DNA of 11,603 bases from an uncultured Candidatus Competibacteraceae bacterium (GTDB taxonomy: Bacteria > Pseudomonadota > Gammaproteobacteria > Competibacterales > Competibacteraceae). The stretch spans positions 1 through 11,603 of the forward strand of contig CALMNY010000043.1 of NCBI GenBank assembly GCA_937872125.1, read 5' to 3'. Made by a program: the position numbers and the translations under genes. Positions 1-8,034 of this stretch are shown one piece after another (within the stretch, counting starts at the first letter, position 1; every line of letters begins with the position of its first letter). The notes under the pieces are model-generated. The model was not told the origin of the DNA and searched no databases. It saw only the letters and a list, made by a program, of their open reading frames with translations.

Positions 1-2151
1 CCCAACACCGATCTGTTCGAGTGGCAGGGCAAGCCCGATCAGGTGCCGGAACGCTACCGGCTGATCTGGCGCGATTCTGACCACCACGAGCATATTTCCT
101 ACGATCCCTACTGCTTCCCGCCGCAAGTGCCCGATTTCGACCTGTACCTGTTCGGCGAAGGCAAGCACTGGCACGCCTACCGTTTCCTGGGCGCGCACCC
201 GCACGAAGCCGACGGCGTCGCCGGCGTGCTGTTTGCGGCCTGGGCGCCCAACGCCGAACGGGTCAGCGTCGTCGGCAACTTCAATCGCTGGGATGGCCGG
301 GTGCATCCGATGCGGGTGCGCGGCGGCAGCGGCGTCTGGGAACTGTTCATCCCCAATCTGTGCCCCGGCGATCTGTACAAGTTCGAAATCCGCAACCGCC
401 ACAGCGGGGCGATCTTTCTCAAGTCCGACCCCTACGGCCAGCAATTCGAGATGCGGCCGAGCACCGCCACCATCGTCCCCAAACCCGACGCCTACGCCTG
501 GCGCGACGCCGAGTGGCTGGAGCAGCGCAAAGCCTCCGACTGGCTGCACCAGCCGATGTCCATCTACGAAGTCCATCTGGGTTCGTGGCGGCGCGGCCCC
601 GAAGGCGAGTTCCTGAACTACCGGGAAGCGGCCCGGCAACTGGTGGACTACGCCAAGGACATGGGCTTCAGCCATATCGAGCTGCTGCCGATCACCGAGC
701 ACCCCTACGACGCCTCCTGGGGTTACCAAACCAGCGGTTACTACGCGCCGACCAGCCGCTTCGGCGCCCCGGATGATTTCCGCTACTTCATTGATTACTG
801 CCACCAGCACCACATTGGCGTAATTCTTGACTGGGTACCGGCGCACTTCCCCAAGGACGTTTCCGGTTTGGCCCGGTTCGACGGCGAGCCACTGTACGAA
901 CACGCCGACCCCCGCAAGGGCGAGCATCTCGACTGGGGCACGCTGATCTTCAACTTCGGCCGCTACGAGGTGAAAAACTTCCTGCTGTCCAGCGCCCTGT
1001 ACTGGATCGAGGAGTTCCATCTCGACGGCCTGCGGGTGGATGCGGTCGCCTCGATGCTGTATCTGGACTATTCGCGCAAGGAAGGCGAGTGGATTCCCAA
1101 CAAGTACGGCGGGCGTGAGAACCTGGAAGCCATTGATTTCATGCGCGAACTCAACACGGTGGTGCATAGCGAGCATCCCGGCGCGATGGTGATCGCCGAG
1201 GAATCAACCTCGTGGCCGCAGGTCACCCGGCCCACCTATCTGGGCGGCCTGGGCTTCAGCATGAAATGGAACATGGGCTGGATGAACGATACCCTGCGCT
1301 ACATGGCGCAGAACCCGATCCATCGCAAATACCACCACGACCTGCTGACCTTCAGCATGTTGTACTGCTTCACCGAGAACTTCATGCTGCCGTTCTCACA
1401 CGATGAGGTGGTGCATGGCAAAGGCTCGATGATTAACAAGATGCCGGGCGATGAATGGCAGCGCTTCGCCAATCTGCGGTTGCTCTATCTGTATATGTTC
1501 ACCCATCCCGGCAAGAAACTGCTGTTCATGGGCACCGAATTTGGCCAGGGCACCGAATGGAACAGCGCCAGCATCCTCGACTGGTATGTGCTCCAATACG
1601 ATTTACATCAGGGGATGCAGCAACTGGTCAAGGATCTGAACCGGCTCTATCACAGCCGCCCGGAGCTGCATTATTACGAGTTCGAGTGGCAGGGCTTTTC
1701 CTGGGTTGATTGCCACGACGCCGATCAGTCCATCCTGAGCTACCTGCGCAAGAAGGACGATGACTTCCTGGTCGTAGTGGTCAGTTTCACGCCGGTGCCG
1801 CGTCATGGCTACCGGATCGGGGTGCCGCGGGCCGGGCGCTACACCGAAATCCTCAATTCCGACTCGCACTTCTACGGTGGCAGCGGGGTTGGCAATGGCG
1901 GCGTCGAACTGATCGCCGAAGAGCAGCCCTGGATGGAACACCCCTACTCAATCGTTATTACTGTGCCGCCGCTGGGAGGTTTGGTCCTGATGCCGGAACC
2001 CCTGCCGGAACCGGTCGCGGTCGCCGCCGTCGAGGTCGAGGAGGAAACCCCACGGGCTGCTGCTACCCTGGCCACTTCAACGCCGGTAGCCGCAGCGCCC
2101 GCCAAGTCTGCGCCCGCCATTAACCAGGAAGAACTGGCTCAGCCGGAATAA
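1..2151 (+). CDS. glgB: 1,4-alpha-glucan branching enzyme, 5'-truncated by window edge
   Basis: This enzyme makes the alpha-1,6 branches of glycogen by cutting an alpha-1,4 chain and transferring it, in the cytoplasm. The reading frame is open to base 1, so the gene begins upstream; compared with E. coli GlgB about 60 N-terminal residues are missing. The GTG at 43 is an internal codon, not the start. Counting from the first codon in the window, an N-terminal CBM48 module ([21 protein letters not shown]) is followed by the GH13 barrel. The nucleophile Asp347 sits in LRVDAV, the acid/base Glu400 in IAEEST and the third acid Asp468 in [10 protein letters not shown]. Spacings of 53 and 68 residues between them match the E. 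coli enzyme. The conserved domain ends near PPLGGLVL. After it comes a 53-residue tail (1990-2148) rich in Ala, Pro and Glu that E. coli GlgB lacks. Any glg operon partners would lie upstream, outside the window. Confidence 0.97.
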   Translation, partial: PNTDLFEWQGKPDQVPERYRLIWRDSDHHEHISYDPYCFPPQVPDFDLYLFGEGKHWHAYRFLGAHPHEADGVAGVLFAAWAPNAERVSVVGNFNRWDGRVHPMRVRGGSGVWELFIPNLCPGDLYKFEIRNRHSGAIFLKSDPYGQQFEMRPSTATIVPKPDAYAWRDAEWLEQRKASDWLHQPMSIYEVHLGSWRRGPEGEFLNYREAARQLVDYAKDMGFSHIELLPITEHPYDASWGYQTSGYYAPTSRFGAPDDFRYFIDYCHQHHIGVILDWVPAHFPKDVSGLARFDGEPLYEHADPRKGEHLDWGTLIFNFGRYEVKNFLLSSALYWIEEFHLDGLRVDAVASMLYLDYSRKEGEWIPNKYGGRENLEAIDFMRELNTVVHSEHPGAMVIAEESTSWPQVTRPTYLGGLGFSMKWNMGWMNDTLRYMAQNPIHRKYHHDLLTFSMLYCFTENFMLPFSHDEVVHGKGSMINKMPGDEWQRFANLRLLYLYMFTHPGKKLLFMGTEFGQGTEWNSASILDWYVLQYDLHQGMQQLVKDLNRLYHSRPELHYYEFEWQGFSWVDCHDADQSILSYLRKKDDDFLVVVVSFTPVPRHGYRIGVPRAGRYTEILNSDSHFYGGSGVGNGGVELIAEEQPWMEHPYSIVITVPPLGGLVLMPEPLPEPVAVAAVEVEEETPRAAATLATSTPVAAAPAKSAPAINQEELAQPE

Positions 2152-2176
2152 AATCGGATTGGATGCCTGGTTTCAC

Positions 2177-2211
2177 CGAGGCGCGGATTAACCCGCGCCT
2201 CGCGTCGTTTT
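2177..2211 (+). terminator. Rho-independent terminator of glgB
   Basis: A perfect 10-bp GC-rich stem (CGAGGCGCGG at 2177-2186, CCGCGCCTCG at 2193-2202) closes a 6-nt loop. It is followed by a short, imperfect T run (TTTT at 2208-2211). It starts 26 bp after the glgB stop and reaches the stop codon of the convergent gene at 2210-2212. In the minus direction the hairpin is not followed by a T run, so it fits glgB better, although the stem could slow transcription from both sides. The T run is short, so termination may be partial. Confidence 0.7.
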
Positions 2212-4387
2212 AGACATAACCGCCAGCGATCAACTCGGAAACGATCAGCCGCTGAATCAGCTTTTCCTTCTGGCTGGTCGGCTGATCCAGCTTGAGGCGG
2301 GCCAGATAGCGCAGCGCGCCGGCGGGCGGTGCTCCCACGGTCATCGCCTTGACGATGGTTTTCATGAGATCACCCTTGGTCCCCAACCGCGCTTTGAGGC
2401 CCTTGAGCACCCGTCCCAGGATGATTTCCTCCTCGGTAAAGTCGGTGCCCAGCGGGAAATCCGGGCACAACCCCATTTTCTTGAACTTGCCCAGCCGCGC
2501 CTGAATCCGCCCCGGCGTATTGTGACGATGCCGCTCCGGAATCTCGTAATCCTGGGGAATCTTGCCGGCCCGTTTGGCTTTTTCCAGCAGTTCCGGCTGA
2601 AAGCGCGAATCGGCGATATTCAGCAGGGCGATGATCACTTCCTTGTCCGACCGGCCGCGCAGGTTGGCGATGCCGTATTCAGTCACTACGATATCGCGCA
2701 AATGGCGGGGAATCGTGATGTGGCCGTAGTTCCAGACGATGTTCGAACTCACGCTCAGCCCGCTCTCACGAGTGCTGCGCAGCATCAGGATGGAGCGGGC
2801 GCCCGGCAGTTCGTGGGCCATCGCCACGAAGTTGTACTGACCGCCTACGCCGCTGATCACCTGACCGTTCTCCAGGCCATCGGACACCGCCGCGCCCATT
2901 AACGTCACCATGATGGTGGTATTGATGAACCGGGCGTCCAGCCGCTGGAGGGTAGCCAGTTCCTCATTACCGTACAAATGGTTGGTGCGCTTTACCGTGG
3001 TCAGGCAGATTTGCCGGCTGTCGGCCTCGGGCAGCGTGTGCAGCGTCTCATAGAAGCTGCTCGGTCCCATGAAGAAACCACCGTGCATCACGATGCCGCC
3101 TTTCAGACGACTGCCCAGCCCGTTGGCGACTACCGCCGCCCAGGTTTCCGGCTGATCCAGATCGGCGGGAACCGGCGCGGCGCCGCCGATGGACAAAGCG
3201 CCGTCTGCATAGCGGACCCGGTCGGTGAAAATGCCGAACTGGCGCAGAAACTCCACGTCCTTTTCGCCCAGACGAGCCGGGATCACGCCCCGTTCCAGCA
3301 GCGTCCGCACGGTTTGCTCATCCACCGCCTCGGTGATCGCCCCTTCATTCAACAGGCGCTGCAGCGGGATGCTGTCATAGACCCGCCGCTTGAGGATGCC
3401 ACTCTGGTACAGATACATAAAGCCGTTGACGAACATCTCGCTGGAGCCATACAGCCCCTGCTCGAACGGCTCGACGCCGCCAATCTGTCCGATCAGTTCG
3501 CTGTGATGCTCCCACACCCGCAGCTCGGACAACATCTGCTGATAGAGGGCGTTTTGCTGGTGCCGCAACTGGCAGAAATAGACGATGGCGTCGCCCAGAC
3601 AGCCGATGCCGATCTGCAGGGTGCCGCCATCGCGGATCAGGGCGCTGGCGTACAAACCCAGCATGTAGTCGGCGTTGTCCACGGCCATGTTGGGCGCCCC
3701 GAACTGCCGGAAGTCGTAGCGGGGATGATCGAGCACCAGATCGAAGGCGGCAGGCCGGACCATGGCGTCGTTGTACATAAAGGGCATTTCGCGGTTAACC
3801 TGGGCGAGAAGAAGCACTTGCCGGCCTTGGCGGCGCAACTCCTCGACCATCGGAAAAAAATCCAGAGTCACTTCGGGATTGCAACTCAGACTCAGCCACC
3901 CTTCGCCATCCACTTCGCGCGTGGCGACCTGTTGCGCCCAGACGTTCACTCCGTTGTCGAGCGCATCTCGAATCACATGGGTGTAGTTAGTGCTGATGTA
4001 ATTTTGTTGCGGTATCGGCATATTCATGAAGCCGCCCGGTTTGAAGAAAAACTCCACGATCTCGATATTGGGCGGCACCCGGCCAGCGCGCAGGTCGAGT
4101 GCATATTCCAGATCAGGGTAATTGCCAAACACCCGCTCGACGAACGGCTCCAGAAACCGCTGTTCCAGATCGCTGGAACCCTTGGGAATTTCAACGGTGA
4201 TCGCCGTGAGGATCTTCAGATACAAGTTCGGATTCATCTTCACCCGCCGGTAGAGCGCATTCACCAGCGGATTGGGCTTACCGATCCCCAAGGGGATGCC
4301 GAGTACGATTCGCTGGCCCACCCTGGCGATGATTTCATCCACACAGCGTTCGACATCCTGAAAATAAAACGGGCTTGGTTGTGGCAT
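2210..4387 (-). CDS. Acetyl-CoA hydrolase/CoA-transferase family protein (725 aa)
   Basis: A cytoplasmic enzyme of the acetyl-CoA hydrolase/transferase family. Members move CoA between acids such as acetate and succinate or butyrate through a glutamyl-CoA intermediate, or hydrolyse acyl-CoA. The likely catalytic residue is Glu317 in YGSSEMFVNG, where the family has its glutamate. The C-terminal domain carries GVGGQYNFVAMA (GVGGQ at 513-517), a variant of the usual GxGGQ-D-F motif, and then VVTEYGIANLRG. At 725 residues it is clearly longer than the 430-500-residue family members I know. About 100 residues follow the last recognisable domain, basic and without a motif I can name. The ATG at 4387 is preceded by a purine-rich stretch (GAGAGAGA) and an extended -10 promoter. 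No CoA-metabolism partner lies nearby, so the substrate cannot be inferred from context. Family assignment is firm; substrate and direction (hydrolase or transferase) are open. Confidence 0.88.
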   Translation of the reverse strand: MPQPSPFYFQDVERCVDEIIARVGQRIVLGIPLGIGKPNPLVNALYRRVKMNPNLYLKILTAITVEIPKGSSDLEQRFLEPFVERVFGNYPDLEYALDLRAGRVPPNIEIVEFFFKPGGFMNMPIPQQNYISTNYTHVIRDALDNGVNVWAQQVATREVDGEGWLSLSCNPEVTLDFFPMVEELRRQGRQVLLLAQVNREMPFMYNDAMVRPAAFDLVLDHPRYDFRQFGAPNMAVDNADYMLGLYASALIRDGGTLQIGIGCLGDAIVYFCQLRHQQNALYQQMLSELRVWEHHSELIGQIGGVEPFEQGLYGSSEMFVNGFMYLYQSGILKRRVYDSIPLQRLLNEGAITEAVDEQTVRTLLERGVIPARLGEKDVEFLRQFGIFTDRVRYADGALSIGGAAPVPADLDQPETWAAVVANGLGSRLKGGIVMHGGFFMGPSSFYETLHTLPEADSRQICLTTVKRTNHLYGNEELATLQRLDARFINTTIMVTLMGAAVSDGLENGQVISGVGGQYNFVAMAHELPGARSILMLRSTRESGLSVSSNIVWNYGHITIPRHLRDIVVTEYGIANLRGRSDKEVIIALLNIADSRFQPELLEKAKRAGKIPQDYEIPERHRHNTPGRIQARLGKFKKMGLCPDFPLGTDFTEEEIILGRVLKGLKARLGTKGDLMKTIVKAMTVGAPPAGALRYLARLKLDQPTSQKEKLIQRLIVSELIAGGYV

Positions 4388-4425
4388 GATCCGATCTCTC
4401 TCGGCCGGTTGATTGATAAATTGGA

Positions 4426-4434
4426 ATTATAGCA
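4426..4434 (-). promoter_or_regulatory. Extended -10 promoter for the acetyl-CoA hydrolase family gene
   Basis: On the minus strand the sequence reads TGCTATAAT: a consensus TATAAT box (4426-4431) with the TGn extension. It lies in a small AT-rich patch within a GC-rich region. A start of transcription about 7 nt further on would give a leader of roughly 30 nt before the ATG at 4387. No good -35 box is seen at the expected distance, which is common for extended -10 promoters. Confidence 0.6.
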
Positions 4435-4453
4435 GCTATCGGGTCACTAGCCC

Positions 4454-4512
4454 CGTGACGCGCCGCCGGTGAAAAGACTACACTAATAGACTGTTTCGAG
4501 CGCCGCGTCACG
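4454..4512. repeat. Imperfect inverted repeat in the divergent intergenic spacer
   Basis: CGTGACGCGCCGC (4454-4466) and GCGCCGCGTCACG (4500-4512) are reverse complements at 12 of 13 positions, the outer 9 bp perfect, separated by 33 bp. A third half-site, GTCAC at 4443-4447, pairs with GTGAC at 4455-4459. The arms flank the most plausible promoter of the SnoaL-like gene. They could be operator half-sites for a dimeric regulator, or a stem in a leader RNA. There is no T run after it, so a terminator is unlikely. Confidence 0.5.
4455..4484 (+). promoter_or_regulatory. Tentative sigma-70 promoter of the SnoaL-like gene
   Basis: GTGACG (4455-4460, 4 of 6 matches to TTGACA) and TACACT (4479-4484, 4 of 6 matches to TATAAT) are separated by 18 bp, about 57 bp upstream of the start codon. 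The -35 box overlaps the left arm of the inverted repeat, and the -10 box lies between the arms. Both boxes are weak, so this is a suggestion only. Confidence 0.3.
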
Positions 4513-4526
4513 CGGAACCTTATACC

Positions 4527-4534
4527 GAAGGAGG
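4527..4534 (+). promoter_or_regulatory. Strong ribosome binding site fixing the SnoaL-gene start
   Basis: GAAGGAGG is a near-consensus Shine-Dalgarno sequence. Its 7-nt spacing to ATG at 4542 decides for that codon over the TTG at 4536, which would leave a single base between site and start. Confidence 0.8.
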
Positions 4535-4541
4535 CTTGCCG

Positions 4542-4994
4542 ATGTCAGAAAATAATACACTGGAATCCAACAAGGCCCTGGTCCGACGCAATTTCGAGAT
4601 CATCTGGAGTCAGTGCAACCTGGATGTTGCGGATGAAATCATTGCGCCTGAATACATCGGCCATATCGCCACCCTGCCGGATGTCGTGCGCGGCGTCGAG
4701 GCGTTCAAGCAAGTGGTCCTGCTCTTTCACTTTGCCGCTCCCGATACGCGCTTTGAGATTCAGGATCAGCTCGCCGAAGGCAACAAGGTCGCCACGCGCT
4801 GGGTGGGCCACGGCACCCACAAAGGCGAATTCATGGGCATCGCCCCCAGCGGCCAGCGGCTGTCGGTGACGGGCATGAGCTTCCATCGCCTCGAGAATGG
4901 CCGCATCCATGAATCCTGGGACGACTGGGATGCGCTCAGCATGTTGCAACACATGACCGAGGATGTCTTCCAGTCGCTGTCCATGCGGATTTGA
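4542..4994 (+). CDS. SnoaL-like polyketide cyclase/ester cyclase family protein (150 aa)
   Basis: A small single-domain protein of the SnoaL-like family (NTF2-like alpha+beta cone fold). The typical pattern is visible: an N-terminal helix with NKALVRRNFEIIW (10-22), then DEIIAPEYIGH (31-41), and the core RWVGHGTHKGEFMGIAPSG (86-104) ending in VTGMSFHRLENGRIHESWDDWD (109-130). His90, His93 and the WDDWD region line the usual pocket. The family includes true cyclases of polyketide pathways, but most stand-alone bacterial members have no known substrate, and no polyketide genes are present here. The start is the ATG at 4542, because a strong AAGGAGG ribosome site (4528-4534) lies 7 nt before it; a TTG at 4536 is too close to that site. 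It is followed after 27 bp by the YheT-like gene in the same direction, so the two may be co-transcribed. Confidence 0.85.
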   Translation: MSENNTLESNKALVRRNFEIIWSQCNLDVADEIIAPEYIGHIATLPDVVRGVEAFKQVVLLFHFAAPDTRFEIQDQLAEGNKVATRWVGHGTHKGEFMGIAPSGQRLSVTGMSFHRLENGRIHESWDDWDALSMLQHMTEDVFQSLSMRI

Positions 4995-5021
4995 GCCGCC
5001 TGGCGCTCAGCCCGCGCCCGC

Positions 5022-6029
5022 ATGAGCCATCCCCCCACGTTTCGTCCGGCCTGGTGGTTGCCCGGCCCACACGCTCAGACTCTGTGGCCGGTGCTGTTCC
5101 GGCGGCGGCCACGGCTGGCGCTGCGCCGCGAACGCCTGGAATTACCCGACGGCGATTTTCTGGACCTGGACTGGACCGTCGGCGACCAGGGTCCCATCGT
5201 TCTCATCCTGCACGGTCTGGAAGGCTCCAGCGACTCCCACTATGCGCGTGGTCTGCTGGCGGCCATCGTTCGCCATGGCTGGCGCGGCGTGGTGATGCAC
5301 TTTCGCGGGTGCGGCGGTCAGCCCAACCGGCTGGCGCGGCGCTATTGCGCGGCGGACACCGCCGACATGGCTTACGTGGCCGACTGGTTGCAGCGACGGG
5401 AACCGGCCGCGCCGCTAGCCGCGGTCGGCTACTCGCTGGGCGGCAACGCGCTGCTCAAGTGGCTGGGCACTGCTGGCCCCGATCTTCCCCTGCGCGCCGC
5501 CGTCGCGGTCTCGATTCCTTTCCTGCTCGACGACACGGCGCGGCGGTTGCAACAGGGCTTTTCCCGGCTTTATCAGCTTCATCTGCTGCGGGCGCTAAAA
5601 CGCGGTTATCGCGCCAAGTTCCGCCGCCGCTCCGACGGCCCGGTGACGTTAGCCGAACTGGCGACGATCCGGGATTTTTACGGGTTTGACGACCGCATCA
5701 CCGCACCGCTGCACGGCTACGCCGGGGTTGACGACTATTACGCCCGCGCCAGTTGCCGTCCCGACTTGCGGCAGGTCCGCATCCCAACTCTCATCCTGCA
5801 CGCGCTGGACGACCCGTTCATGTGGCCGGAGACGGCTCCTGCCGCCAGCGAACTGTCGCCCAGCGTCCGGCTGGAACTCAGCACCGGCGGCGGTCATGTG
5901 GGCTTCGTCGCCGGACCGTGGCCGTGGCGGGCTGATTATTGGCTGGAGCGGCGCATTCCCGCGTTTTTGGCGGAGCGCTGGCCGCCGCCACCACGAAAAT
6001 TTCATTTTCAGAAACCGCCCCGAACGTAG
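5022..6029 (+). CDS. yheT: YheT-family alpha/beta hydrolase (335 aa)
   Basis: A cytoplasmic alpha/beta-fold hydrolase of the YheT (UPF0017, ABHD1/2/3-like) family, thought to act as an esterase; the natural substrate is unknown. Family signatures occur in order: PGPHAQT (14-20), RLELPDGDFLDLDW (38-51), LHGLEGSSDSHYARG (63-77), VVMHFRGCGG (90-99) and GYSLGGNALL (136-145). The catalytic triad is Ser138 in GYSLGG, an Asp of LDDPFM (263/264) and His292 in GGHVGF. Length and order match E. coli YheT. The chosen ATG gives the usual N-terminus, but no clear ribosome site precedes it. With only 27 bp from the upstream stop, translation may depend on ribosomes coming from the SnoaL-like gene. It ends convergent with prmB, 48 bp apart, with no clear terminator between them. 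Confidence 0.93.
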   Translation: MSHPPTFRPAWWLPGPHAQTLWPVLFRRRPRLALRRERLELPDGDFLDLDWTVGDQGPIVLILHGLEGSSDSHYARGLLAAIVRHGWRGVVMHFRGCGGQPNRLARRYCAADTADMAYVADWLQRREPAAPLAAVGYSLGGNALLKWLGTAGPDLPLRAAVAVSIPFLLDDTARRLQQGFSRLYQLHLLRALKRGYRAKFRRRSDGPVTLAELATIRDFYGFDDRITAPLHGYAGVDDYYARASCRPDLRQVRIPTLILHALDDPFMWPETAPAASELSPSVRLELSTGGGHVGFVAGPWPWRADYWLERRIPAFLAERWPPPPRKFHFQKPPRT

Positions 6030-6077
6030 GCGACACCGCCCAAAGTGCGATGGTCTGAGATCGCCATGACGGGTTAC

Positions 6078-6983
6078 TCAGAGCCGGCGTAACTGGGTGG
6101 CGTTCAGCAGAAACACGCCCTGGCCGCCACGCTCGAATTCCAGCCAGGTGAACGGCACATCCGGGAACGCTTCACACAGGGCGTACTGCGCGTTGCCGAC
6201 CTCGACGATCAGCAGCCCGTCGCGTTTCAAGTGATCGGCGGCCTGGCGCAGAATTTCCACCACCACGTCCAAACCTTCCTCGCCCGCGGCTAGTCCCAGT
6301 CGCGGTTCGTGGTGGTATTCGGGCGGCAGGCCCTCCAGTTCTTCCAGGCCCACGTAGGGCGGATTACTGATGATCAGGTCGTAGCGACGGCCTTTCAGCG
6401 CCGAAAACAGATCGGACCGGATCACCTCGACCTGATCTTCCAGGCCATGGTCAGCGACGTTGCGGCGCGCGACGTCCAGGGCCTCATTGGAAATATCCGC
6501 TAAATCCACCCGCGCATCCGGGAAAGCGTAGGTGCAGGCGATACCGATGCAGCCGCTGCCCGTGCCCAAATCGAGGATGTCGCCAATCTGTCGGCTGTCG
6601 GGCAGCCACGGCGAGAAATGGCGCTCGATCAGCTCGGCCAGCGGCGAACGGGGGACCAAAACCCGCTCGTCCACGTAGAACGGCAGGCCCATGAACCAGG
6701 CGCGCCGGGTCAGATAGGCCGCCGGCTTGCGCTCGGTAATGCGCCGCTCCAGCAACTCAATCGCCGCCTGTTTCTCCGCCGGGAGCAGATTGGCCTGGAA
6801 ATACTCAACATGCACATCGGGCGGCAGGTGCAGGGCGTGCAGCACCAGCGCCGCCGCTTCATCAATCGCGTTGTCGGTGCCGTGGCCAAAATGCAGGCCG
6901 GCTTCGTTCATGCGGCTGGCGCCCCAACGGATCAAATCGCGGATCGTGTGCAGATGAGAGGAAACGTCGTCGTGGTCGGTCAT
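6078..6983 (-). CDS. prmB: Ribosomal protein L3 N5-glutamine methyltransferase
   Basis: PrmB methylates a glutamine side chain of ribosomal protein L3 using S-adenosylmethionine, during assembly of the large ribosomal subunit. The 301-residue protein follows E. coli PrmB almost throughout. The N-terminal helical part has [12 protein letters not shown] (32-43) and [13 protein letters not shown] (102-114). The Rossmann-fold domain has SAM motif [11 protein letters not shown] (138-147) and the catalytic NPPY (207-210). After it comes [19 protein letters not shown] (221-239), the stretch that separates PrmB from the release-factor methylase PrmC, which it would otherwise resemble. [16 protein letters not shown] near the end also matches PrmB. 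The C-terminus is about 11 residues shorter than in E. coli. The ATG at 6983 has only a weak ribosome site. The gene is divergent from psd. Confidence 0.95.
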   Translation of the reverse strand: MTDHDDVSSHLHTIRDLIRWGASRMNEAGLHFGHGTDNAIDEAAALVLHALHLPPDVHVEYFQANLLPAEKQAAIELLERRITERKPAAYLTRRAWFMGLPFYVDERVLVPRSPLAELIERHFSPWLPDSRQIGDILDLGTGSGCIGIACTYAFPDARVDLADISNEALDVARRNVADHGLEDQVEVIRSDLFSALKGRRYDLIISNPPYVGLEELEGLPPEYHHEPRLGLAAGEEGLDVVVEILRQAADHLKRDGLLIVEVGNAQYALCEAFPDVPFTWLEFERGGQGVFLLNATQLRRL

Positions 6984-7115
6984 CGGAAATCAGCGGTGGG
7001 TGGAGAAAGCAGGAAAGGGTTGCAGACATTCTACCGTTGCGGCAGTGAACCGGATATGCTTCCGCCCCCTAACCCTCCCCTCTTTCAAGCATAGGCTACG
7101 CAAAAGGCTTTCATC
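6984..7115. promoter_or_regulatory. Divergent spacer between prmB and psd
   Basis: This 132-bp stretch must hold the promoters of both flanking genes. On the minus strand TAGAAT (7028-7033) could be a -10 box for prmB, but no matching -35 box is found at a proper distance. A pyrimidine-rich tract (7059-7087, with CCCCCTAACCCTCCCC) lies before psd. No convincing promoter for psd is visible. Confidence 0.3.
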
Positions 7116-8000
7116 ATGAGCGCAACCTGGGGCGACCGCCTGCGCCACCTGCCGCAATCCCTGCTACCGCAACGGCTGCTGACCCGCCTGATTTACCGTC
7201 TGGCGCGCGTGCGTGCGCCCTGGTTCAAGGACGCGCTGATTCGCCACTTCGCCCGGCGATTCCGGGTCAATCTGGGCGAGGCGCTGGAACCCAACCCGCG
7301 CGCTTATCCGGATTTCAATGCCTTTTTCACCCGCGCGCTCAAGCCGGGCGCGCGACCGATTGCGCCGGGCGACCGGGTGGTGTGCGGTCCGGTGGACGGC
7401 GCGGTCAGTCAGATCGGCCTTGCCGAGAGCGACACGCTGCTGCAAGCCAAGGGCCGGAGTTTTTCGCTGACGGCGTTGCTGGGCGGCGACGCGGAGCGGG
7501 CGCGGCCATTTCAGGGCGGCGCGTTCGCTACGCTGTATCTGTCGCCGCGCGACTATCACCGCATTCACATGCCGCTGGCCGGCCGGCTGCGGGAGATGGT
7601 TCACATTCCCGGCAAGCTGTTCAGCGTATCGCCGCTGACGACCCGGATGGTTCCTGATCTGTTCGCCCGCAACGAGCGGGTGGCGGCGCTGTTTGATACC
7701 CCGGCCGGGCCGATGGCGCTGGTGCTGGTGGGGGCGATCAACGTGGCGTCCATCGAAACGGTGTGGGCCGGGGCGATCACGCCGCCGCTGGGCAAAAGTA
7801 TTCGGAACTGGAGTTATCCGCCGAACGGCGATGGGGCGGTGCGGCTCGACAAGGGTGCGGAAATGGGTCGGTTCAACATGGGGTCCACCGTGATCGTGCT
7901 GTTCGGACGCGGGGCGGTGCGCTGGGATGCGGAGATTCGCGCGGGAATGGCGATGCGGATGGGGCAACGGCTGGGGAAAGTGGGCAAGCCGGCGGTTTAG
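7116..8000 (+). CDS. psd: Phosphatidylserine decarboxylase proenzyme
   Basis: Psd converts phosphatidylserine to phosphatidylethanolamine at the inner membrane, the last step of that phospholipid pathway. It is a pyruvoyl enzyme that cuts itself: the chain breaks before Ser257 in FNMGSTVIVLF, giving a beta chain (residues 1-256) and a short alpha chain (257-294) that starts with the pyruvoyl group. The self-cleavage triad is visible as Asp94 in GPVDGAVS, His151 in YHRIHMPLAG (His148 also present) and Ser257. The usual LGST is MGST here, a conservative change. ETVWAGAITPP and NLFARNERV-like blocks match E. coli Psd, as does the 294-residue length. AAAAGG (7102-7107), 8 nt before ATG at 7116, is an acceptable ribosome site. 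No pssA is in view. The gene is convergent with the restriction-modification gene, and a palindrome lies between the two. Confidence 0.96.
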   Translation: MSATWGDRLRHLPQSLLPQRLLTRLIYRLARVRAPWFKDALIRHFARRFRVNLGEALEPNPRAYPDFNAFFTRALKPGARPIAPGDRVVCGPVDGAVSQIGLAESDTLLQAKGRSFSLTALLGGDAERARPFQGGAFATLYLSPRDYHRIHMPLAGRLREMVHIPGKLFSVSPLTTRMVPDLFARNERVAALFDTPAGPMALVLVGAINVASIETVWAGAITPPLGKSIRNWSYPPNGDGAVRLDKGAEMGRFNMGSTVIVLFGRGAVRWDAEIRAGMAMRMGQRLGKVGKPAV

Positions 8001-8034
8001 GCGGGTTCCTGGAAAGGCCGTACCTGTGGGGCCG

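Noticed and set aside
2978..4432. 484-residue open frame on the plus strand opposite the acetyl-CoA hydrolase family gene
   Set aside because: It is antisense to a clearly recognised gene and its product shows no family motif; long antisense frames are expected in GC-rich codon-biased DNA.
4536..4541. TTG at 4536 as start of the SnoaL-like gene
   Set aside because: It lies one base after the ribosome binding site; ATG at 4542 has the proper 7-nt spacing.
5995..6009. Small AT-rich hairpin (GAAAAT/ATTTTC) near the end of the YheT-like gene
   Set aside because: Only a 6-bp A/T stem inside coding sequence, too weak for a terminator.
6049..6066. GCGAT/ATCGC hairpin between yheT and prmB
   Set aside because: Only a 5-bp stem and no T run on either strand, so I do not call a terminator.
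6078..6983. prmC/hemK (release-factor methyltransferase) as identity of this gene
   Set aside because: The N-terminal [10 protein letters not shown] and the [18 protein letters not shown] and [14 protein letters not shown] blocks follow PrmB, not PrmC.
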